13,697 nucleotides of DNA from Zoogloea sp. (GTDB lineage: Bacteria > Pseudomonadota > Gammaproteobacteria > Burkholderiales > Rhodocyclaceae), in NCBI GenBank assembly GCA_016720685.1, contig JADKKC010000061.1:1-13697 (forward strand), in the 5' to 3' direction. Shown here piece after piece: positions 9,279 to 13,697 of the stretch. The notes beneath the pieces are model-generated. The model searched no databases and was not told where the DNA came from. It worked only from the letters and a program-made list of their open reading frames with translations. Made by a program: the position numbers and the translations under genes. Each line of letters opens with the position of its first letter. Position 1 is the first letter of the stretch.

Positions 9279-9536
9279 TTACAGCACGCGCGACGCGCAG
9301 GGCTGCCCGTCTTCGGGCGCGGCTGCGTCCGTGCGACGGGTAGATGGATCGAAGGGCAGATCGTTGATCCGCGCCAGGGCTTCGCGGTCGGCTGGCGTCG
9401 TCATCAGACAGTCGGCGTGATGCCGTTCCTTGATAATCTGTTCCAGCCCTACCGCGTCTTCATAATCCATGCGTCCGACGATGCCGTAGGCGACGAAGAT
9501 CGCCAGCAGGCCCAGGACATCCTTGAAAGTGGTCAT
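9279..9536 (-). CDS. Small one-pass membrane protein, 85 aa
   Basis: Starts MTTFKDVLGLLAIFVAYGIV with AAGGAG five to six bases before the ATG. Residues about 6-21 form a single hydrophobic segment, followed by GRMDYEDAVGLEQIIKERHH, a pattern I associate with short membrane proteins in plasmids, phages and ICEs. The soluble tail is charged and ends in ASRVL. With a positive residue right after the helix, the C-terminal part is likely cytoplasmic. The stop codon is shared with the ribosome binding site of the next gene, ten bases away. Function unknown. Confidence 0.78.
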   Translation of the reverse strand: MTTFKDVLGLLAIFVAYGIVGRMDYEDAVGLEQIIKERHHADCLMTTPADREALARINDLPFDPSTRRTDAAAPEDGQPCASRVL

Positions 9537-9598
9537 GACGACTCCTTGAAGGGGTGAGGCTTTCGCGTTGGCGACAAGCCCGAAAATGTGAGACGGCA

Positions 9599-10165
9599 TC
9601 AGGCGAACAGGTCGCCCTGTACCGCCATCCGCTTGATTTGCTCGTTGATCCACTGGGGGTTCTTGGCGAGTCGGGCCTCGACCCATGCGGGGTTGTGGAC
9701 GACGGCGTCGCACACCCAGTCGGGGTAGCGCTCGAGCGTGGCGTTGAACCAGGCCTTCAGGCTGTGGCGGATGAGGTCGCGAACTTCCTCCGCGTCGACC
9801 CGACCGCAGTAAGCGATCGGCGACAGCGGGCTGCAGCCGACGACACGTAGGCAACTCACGAAGGAGAACGGCAGGCCGTCCTTCTCGCGTTCGCTGAACA
9901 CCCAGCGCAGGGTGTCGAACTTTTCTGCCAGGGGCGTCGCCGGGTCGGCCAGTTGGCTGACTTCCTGCAGCAGGCGCCAATGCAGGAAGACGATGTCTTC
10001 CTCGCTCCATTCGACGGGCGCATCCTCGCCGTCGAGCAAAACGTCCAGGGCTGCGCGATCGGGGATCGCCGCCGGACGGTGGCGCGAGGTGGCTACCATG
10101 GACGGGAAAACTGGGCCCACGGGCGTGGGACGGGAAACTCGGGGGGATACGCTCGGATTCAGCAT
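9599..10165 (-). CDS. Hypothetical protein with C-terminal NP-x-W repeats, 188 aa
   Basis: Intact frame. The ATG at 10165 is preceded by GGAG at eight bases. The first 40 residues are proline- and serine-rich and probably disordered. An acidic segment (DVLLDGEDAPVEWSEEDIVF, 41-60) follows, then a helical body with LRVVGCSPLSPIAYCG. The C-terminus carries three copies of a short motif at exactly 11-residue spacing: YPDW (147-150), NPAW (158-161) and NPQW (169-172), each followed by a helix-like segment. It ends QGDLFA. The family is not recognised; the repeat pattern suggests a short helical solenoid or binding surface. It is the first gene of the minus-strand block. Confidence 0.78.
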   Translation of the reverse strand: MLNPSVSPRVSRPTPVGPVFPSMVATSRHRPAAIPDRAALDVLLDGEDAPVEWSEEDIVFLHWRLLQEVSQLADPATPLAEKFDTLRWVFSEREKDGLPFSFVSCLRVVGCSPLSPIAYCGRVDAEEVRDLIRHSLKAWFNATLERYPDWVCDAVVHNPAWVEARLAKNPQWINEQIKRMAVQGDLFA

Positions 10166-10709
10166 CGTTGGCTCCAGGAAAAGTTGGAGGCAACGCGCAC
10201 CACGGGTGGGGGCATATGCCCCCGTGGGGTGAGAAACGGCCGGCCCGCTACGGGCGGAACGGCGCTATGGGAAGAAGCTCCAGGGCTGGCTTGAACGGCC
10301 GGTGACAACCGCCGTGATCGGTGTGCCAGCTACCGATCGAGGAAGGCTTTCGGGGGAGGGGTGCTTACGGAACCATTGGAAGCGCCTCGCCCCTGCCTCG
10401 AAAACTTGCCTCGATGGCATGGGTGCGACAGGCACCCATATCGGTGCCGGCAAAATCGGCGCACGCGGCACCGGTGAAGCCGATGGCATACGCGACAGAA
10501 AGGAAACTCCAGGGCTTGCCTTGTTTGAATGCAGGGCCAGCTGCTGCATGACGTAAAGGTAGTGCCACCGGATGGCCAGGTCAATCCCGAAAACCTGCCC
10601 GAATCGGGGCCGATTGCCGAAAGGCCCCTCAGGTGACGGCCATTTCCGGTGGCGAATGAGCATGCTGCTGCGGATGATCGCCCGAACGCGGTATTTCGAG
10701 GAGCACGGC
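10166..10709. promoter_or_regulatory. Divergent intergenic region with several palindromes
   Basis: This 544-bp stretch separates the minus-strand operon from the plus-strand DUF1845 gene and should hold both promoters. Two palindromes stand out: GGGGGCATATGCCCCC at 10208-10223, flanked by CCAC/GTGG, and ATGGGTGC-gacag-GCACCCAT at 10419-10439, a good operator-like shape. A loosely repeated phrase, CTCCAGGGCT.GCTTGAA, occurs near 10280 and again near 10508. Open frames here (for example 10265-10732, minus) are proline/arginine-rich and have no convincing start, so no gene is called. Confidence 0.45.
10201..10227 (-). promoter_or_regulatory. Perfect GC-rich palindrome in the leader of the minus-strand operon
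   Basis: GGGGGCATATGCCCCC (10208-10223) is a perfect 16-bp palindrome, extended by CCAC on the left and GTGG on the right with a four-base bulge. It lies about 40 bases upstream of the 188-aa gene start, so it is either an operator or a leader hairpin of that transcript. Confidence 0.45.
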
Positions 10710-11481
10710 ATGTCGGAGATCCAGATCGTCAAGGTGAGACCAGGGGGCCGTCAACGCCCGCATTCTCGCCAAGGAGGCCAAGGCCGACTTCCGACGCGTC
10801 GAGGCGGCCAGCCTGAAGATGCCGACGCGCTTCACCAGCGCCGAGGGCAAGCGCTTCTTCGCGCGGCTGTTCAACACGCTGCAACTCAACACCCACTTCA
10901 TCTCGGTGATCGCCCGCACGCGGCTCGACCACGAGGACGTCGCCAAGGTCGAGGAGGCCATTCGAGCCCAGATGGACGCAGTGACCGAGAACCTCAATAA
11001 AGCCATCGACGGTGCCGAAGCACTATTCAAGGTCCATGGCATCACCAGCACGGCGACCTACGACACCGTGCCGCTCGATGTGGACGTCCATGTGTTGTCG
11101 TCCATCGGTCGACGCTTCCTGGAGGTGCTGGGCAAACTCGACCAACTGATGCCCTTGCTGCAGACCCTGGAGATTCACGAGGTGATTACCACCAAGGCCG
11201 TCGACATCCAGCGCGCGGGTCTTAAACGGCAGGTGCGCGATGTCGCCAACGGTGCGCGAAACTTTGCGATGGGGTTGCGGCGGCGGATGAATGCTCTGGA
11301 CGCGCACGATGTCGAAGACCGCAGCGGGCCAAACCGGCAAGAGGCCGAAGCCGTGGGTGCACCGGATGGCGCGGACGAACCCGGTCCGGAACGCGACGCG
11401 GCGGTCGATCGGACGGAGGCCGACGCCAGCGCACGATCGCCGGAAGCCCTCGAAAGCACTGTGTCTTTGGTTGGCGATTAG
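10710..11481 (+). pseudogene. DUF1845/AcaB-type ICE protein, single frameshift
   Basis: Proteins of this group (Pfam DUF1845, also named AcaB) are found in ICEs and related plasmids, where AcaB is an activator of transfer regulation. The start at 10710 (MSEIQIVKVRPG) has GAGGAG seven bases upstream. The frame is lost in the G5 run at 10743-10747. Removing one G joins it to VNARILAKEAKADFRRVEAA and then PTRFTSAEGKRFFARLFNTL. Family-like blocks follow: HFISVIARTRLDHEDV, TENLNKAIDGAEALF, YDTVPLDVDVHVLSSIGRRF, LDQLMPLLQTLEIHEV and VRDVANGARNFAMGLRRRM. The last 60 residues are acidic and low complexity. Repaired length is about 256 residues. If the frameshift is real, an internal ATG at 10819 could give a 220-aa product. 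Family assignment from pattern memory. Confidence 0.75.
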
Positions 11482-11517
11482 GGTCGATGGCCGCTTCATG
11501 GAGGGGACTTCACGGTC

Positions 11518-11613
11518 TGTGTATTCCGGTGAAAACCACCAGCCGTTCCATTCGCAAACCCGCCGGTGGTTCCGATTGCAATCCACCAAGGTGCAACGCA
11601 ACGATACCGCCAC
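11518..11613 (+). repeat. Four tandem degenerate 22-24 bp repeats resembling an IS21-family end
   Basis: Repeats begin at 11524, 11546, 11570 and 11592. Each opens with a TTCC-like box and closes with CC(A/G)CC, for example TTCCGGTGAAAACCACC and TTCCGATTGCAATCCACC. Multiple terminal repeats of this kind, after a TGTGTATTCCGG-like tip, are typical of IS21-family ends, where they bind the IstA transposase. No istA or istB gene and no opposite end are visible, so this would be a solo end or remnant. Placed by recall of IS21-type ends, not by database match. Confidence 0.42.
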
Positions 11614-12222
11614 AACTGAATGCGCAGGTAGGCCAACTGCGAACCGTAAGGCAGTGCAGCCTCTATGCCTGCTTCAGGCTGATACCGGACTGCTGACAAA
11701 TGCATAGCCAGCGGCGGGTCTACTCCGTTTGCTGCCGCTCAGCCCTGTTTTATTTGTGCGGCAGCAGGGTGCCCATTGCCGTCATTGGCAAGAAATGTAA
11801 GCTGACGTTCGCTGGTTGGTCACGCCAAGCAAAAGCAGCCTTTCACTAGCTGGAATCCAGTTTCTTGCCTGAACGGCGGGTTTCCGGCCTGGACCAGCCG
11901 TTGGCCGCGCCGCCCTGTACTTCAGCCACCGGCCACAACCTGCCGGTCAGGGTTACGTTTCAATTTCTGCTGGTGGTGTGCTCGGTGATCGAATTGAATG
12001 GCCGGTATTCGGCGAGCAAATTGATGACCTCACTGCCTCAACCCGGCCATCACCGGTCACTCAGAAGATCGCTCCTTAGCGGACATTGGCGCTATCCGTA
12101 TGCTTGTTGATTGATCTGGAAACCAGCATCAGATAATCTCCAAGCCATTCAAAAGCTTACAGGCGACTCAATTGTGTCCTTATTATTTGAAATGACGCTG
12201 ACGTTTTTGCGCCTGAATAATT
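11614..12222. other. Non-coding or degenerate stretch between ICE remnant and cassette region
   Basis: No open frame here has a ribosome binding site plus recognisable product. The 81-codon frame at 11865-12110 (plus) is low-information and not called. A 9-bp perfect inverted repeat TGCTGCCGC/GCGGCAGCA (11730-11738 and 11758-11766, 19-base loop) may terminate transcription coming from the DUF1845 gene, but lacks a T-run. GC falls steadily from about 11950 onward. Confidence 0.4.
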
Positions 12223-12229
12223 GTTAGGC
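12223..12229 (+). other. Integron-type core recombination site GTTAGGC (left cassette boundary)
   Basis: GTTAGGC fits the GTTRRRY core at which integron integrases join cassettes. It is the exact reverse complement of the R'' core GCCTAAC at 12838-12844, as expected if both came from the same circular cassette. A CGCCT copy (12210-12214) faces AGGCG (12226-12230). I do not find a full attC or attI to its left. Confidence 0.5.
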
Positions 12230-12899
12230 GATCGCTCACCAGTTTGCATGTCAACGCCCCTTAATTTTACCCAAAAGGAGTATTTCAATGAGCAAATACG
12301 ATGATCTCATAGCTGGGCAATACGCGAACGATCTTAAGCTTATCGCACAGGTGGGGGGCCTATATTTCAGCCAGGATTTCAGATTGTCGAACACTCCAAC
12401 GACTTGGCGACTACGGCTTGGGCGCTACCTGCAAATATGATGGGCATCCCGTTGATATCCACGGATACTGGATTTATTTGCCCGGTACTAATAAGTGTTG
12501 GCAGGCCATTAACCGTGGAGGCGGTCCTCTTCAATACTGGAATGAAGATGGAAAAGCGGCAGGGAATCCTGAAGATTGGGAAATATTTCAGTTCGAAGCA
12601 GTAGATAAGCATGCGGGCACCGTGAAAATTTCGAACCCTTCATACGTCATTCTTAGAGCGGTCACTGGGCAGCACCCAAATACAATGACCACGCCGAATT
12701 ACATTAATCTAGTAGGGGATCAATTTTCATGTAACGACTCATCTCCGAATGCAGCAATATTCAGAGTCGAGTTTTGAATTCCCCCCTCTCACGCGTAGGT
12801 TCAACCTTGAAGTGCAACGAAAACATTGGGGCACTACGCCTAACAAATCGGTCAAGGGGCGGGATGCAAGCGATGCAGACCGTCCCCTTACCTTGGTCG
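12224..12899 (+). mobile_element. Integron gene cassette 1 (676 bp)
   Basis: Bounded by GTTAGGC on the left and by the attC-like site at 12838-12905 on the right. It contains one gene on the same strand with a short leader and ends in attC, the standard cassette layout. Base composition is AT-richer than the ICE. No integron integrase gene is within the window. Confidence 0.55.
12288..12777 (+). pseudogene. Cassette-encoded protein of unknown function, possible beta-trefoil (fascin-like), one frameshift
   Basis: The ATG at 12288 has AAGGAG seven bases upstream. Frame is lost in the G6 run at 12353-12358: as read, translation stops after about 50 residues, while removal of one G gives a continuous 162-residue protein ending RVEF. 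The repaired sequence begins MSKYDDLIAGQYANDLKLIA and contains GYWIYLPGTNKCWQAINRGG (59-78), WEIFQFEAV (97-105) and AAIFRVEF (155-162). Periodic aromatic ends of the WExFxxE / IFRVEF type, with an NRGGGPL-like turn, resemble fascin-like or agglutinin-type beta-trefoil units. That fold is an inference. No signal peptide is seen. Function unknown. The single homopolymer break may be a sequencing error, in which case this is an intact gene. Confidence 0.72.
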
Positions 12900-12905
12900 T
12901 TCGGC
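12838..12905 (+). other. attC-like integron recombination site
   Basis: R'' GCCTAAC (12838-12844) and R' GTTCGGC (12899-12905) frame an imperfect palindrome. The inner arms are GGTCAAGGGG (12850-12859 or so) and CCCCTTACC (12884-12892), which pair with one unpaired base, as extrahelical bases do in attC. The centre has GCA-agcga-TGC. Length 68 bp is within the normal attC range. The R' differs from the GTTRRRY consensus at the fourth base. In an integrated array the TTCGGC belongs to the next cassette, which explains why it does not match R''. Confidence 0.6.
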
Positions 12906-13697
12906 ATCGTAGTCACCACATCGATTTGATCGGCTGCCAATGACACAAGCACTTCACTATCCAACAATTGAATTTAACGACATTGAGGCTTTGAAGCGTG
13001 CGTTATTGGTGTGGGACCGCATTTATCGGATTGTTCCGCAAGGCTACTCTCCGCAAGACACTTCAGAAGTCCGAGAAGCAGCATCAACTGGTGCGCTTCA
13101 AGACCTATCGGTAGACGAGCAGGAGAAGTCTCAAGCTGCACATTCGTTTCTTGACTTCTATGCGAAGCGGAACGATCCAAATAACAGGTTGGTATGGCCC
13201 GCGGGTTTTTCGACTGAAACATTTACACGCATCAATCCAGACAAGATCGACGCAAAACTTGTTCCATTGTTTGAACAGCTGGCACACCGACTAACAGCCG
13301 ACGGTTTTCTTGAGGTGCCGCACGAACTAGCCGGCGGATACATGTTCTATCTGGCCACATCTGTTGCCAATCGCCGTGGCCTAGACATGACAACTGAATC
13401 GTCAGACTACTGGGCAGTTGGGAGTTATTTCGCCGCAAGCGGGAATTTCACCGAGCAGGTCTATGCTGAGCAAGCCGATGCCTATCTGGCGAATCTTGCT
13501 ATTGACGATTTGTTGCCGGAATCCTTGGAATTAGTACCTATTGATACCGTTCTTCGCTTTCGAGAGGACACGGCTGAATTGAGGCACGCGTTTCAAGTGG
13601 AGCTGCAAGAGCTTAAAGATGTGTTGGGGCGCTGCAACAACAAGACTCACGCAAGAGATATTGTTGCTGATTTCTCCAATCGGTTTGAACGTGCCAA
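12900..13697 (+). mobile_element. Integron gene cassette 2, left part only
   Basis: Begins at the G/TT cleavage point of the attC-like site. Its gene starts 40 bases inside and continues past the window edge, so the closing attC is not visible. Orientation is the same as cassette 1. Composition is again AT-richer than the ICE. Confidence 0.45.
12940..13697 (+). CDS. DUF6236-like protein, 3' end beyond window
   Basis: Open from ATG at 12940 to the last base (252 complete codons). It begins MTQALHYPTIEFNDIEALKR, then ALLVWDRIYRIVPQGYSPQD. The [Y/H]YPTIEF..ALL.WD.IYRIVP opening is what I associate with DUF6236, a family without assigned function found in scattered bacteria and often in mobile or island regions. 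Later blocks include FLEVPHELAGGYMFYLATSV (about 129-148), ANRRGLDMTTESSDYWAVGS, and a charged helical part TAELRHAFQVELQELKDVLG. No membrane segment or signal peptide. A stop (TAG) lies in frame at 12910, so the start is limited to this ATG or a minor codon; no clear ribosome binding site is seen. No frameshift. Codon use is less GC-biased than the ICE genes. Confidence 0.75.
   Translation, partial: MTQALHYPTIEFNDIEALKRALLVWDRIYRIVPQGYSPQDTSEVREAASTGALQDLSVDEQEKSQAAHSFLDFYAKRNDPNNRLVWPAGFSTETFTRINPDKIDAKLVPLFEQLAHRLTADGFLEVPHELAGGYMFYLATSVANRRGLDMTTESSDYWAVGSYFAASGNFTEQVYAEQADAYLANLAIDDLLPESLELVPIDTVLRFREDTAELRHAFQVELQELKDVLGRCNNKTHARDIVADFSNRFERA

Larger units (their letters stand above)
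1..11481. mobile_element. Part of an integrative and conjugative element (MobH/TraI_2 type)
   Basis: The recognisable genes form the accessory and DNA-processing part of an ICE: coupling protein TraD, MobH relaxase TraI, FlhDC-like activators, DUF932, zinc-ribbon/Toprim primase, GHKL ATPase and a DUF1845/AcaB-type protein. This combination is known from Pseudomonas- and Burkholderiales-type ICEs. No integrase, attachment site or type IV secretion gene is inside the window, so neither boundary is seen. The right limit is only a guess, placed at the end of the last ICE-like gene, 36 bp before the IS21-like repeats. Base composition drops in GC to the right of that point. Confidence 0.65.

Noticed and set aside
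6918..10165. PRTRC-type gene cluster
   Set aside because: The small genes around the ATPase suggested it at first, but no ThiF, ParB or PRTRC-type protein sequence is present.
10265..10545. Possible oriT in the palindrome-rich divergent region
   Set aside because: Inverted repeats are present, but there is no recognisable nick motif and MobH-type oriT sites are poorly defined by sequence.
10265..10732. 155-codon minus-strand frame in the divergent region
   Set aside because: It overlaps the start of the DUF1845 gene, has no ribosome binding site and is proline/serine-rich. A hydrophobic stretch in another frame (WSFLSVAYAIGFTGAACADF) caught the eye, but it has no convincing start.
11865..12110. 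81-codon plus-strand frame before the cassette region
   Set aside because: Low-information sequence with no ribosome binding site or motif; it may be a decayed gene but nothing supports a call.
12000..12223. A complete attC or attI to the left of GTTAGGC
   Set aside because: No RYYYAAC partner with pairing arms was found within about 200 bases, so only the core site is reported.
13105..13438. Overlapping minus-strand frames of 60-68 codons
   Set aside because: They are antisense to the DUF6236-like gene, which is open throughout and has family-like motifs.

Overview
The window is a GC-rich proteobacterial stretch, probably beta- or gammaproteobacterial. It carries part of an integrative and conjugative element (ICE) of the MobH/TraI_2 class (bases 1 to about 11480). 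This is followed by an IS21-like terminal remnant and then a clearly AT-richer stretch that looks like integron gene cassettes (about 12223 to the end). No tRNA, rRNA, CRISPR array or ICE integrase is visible.

Layout, reading the minus strand from right to left. A compact set of genes runs from 10165 down to 4950. It holds a 188-aa protein with NP-x-W repeats, a small one-pass membrane protein, a 109-aa unknown, a GHKL (Hsp90-type) ATPase, a zinc-ribbon/Toprim primase-like protein that overlaps the ATPase gene, a strong intrinsic terminator, and a DUF932 protein closed by a second GC-rich hairpin. After a 460-bp gap come a FlhD-like and a FlhC-like activator, the MobH relaxase TraI and the coupling ATPase TraD, whose C-terminus runs off the left edge. 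The pair of FlhDC-like genes directly ahead of traI-traD suggests the usual logic of these elements: a master activator that switches on DNA transfer. On the plus strand a DUF1845/AcaB-type gene (10710-11481) is transcribed divergently from the minus-strand block.

Almost every ICE gene is broken by one- or two-base indels, many of them in short homopolymers. The density is extreme at the left end (one per roughly 50-100 bp in traD, traI and the flhDC-like pair), falls through DUF932, the primase and the ATPase, and is one or none per gene from about 8900 rightward. The breaks can be repaired by eye into recognisable proteins, so either this is a poor consensus near a contig end or the element is decaying. 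Sequence evidence alone leans towards error for many sites. It does not exclude decay, because the FlhC-like gene also lacks an internal block of about 46 residues.

The right end is different in character. A GTTAGGC core site, a cassette encoding a possible beta-trefoil (fascin-like) protein, a well-formed attC-like site (12838-12905) and a second cassette with a DUF6236-like gene together look like an integron array with no integrase in view. These two cassette genes, and the GHKL ATPase with its coupled small genes, are the best candidates for undescribed biology here.
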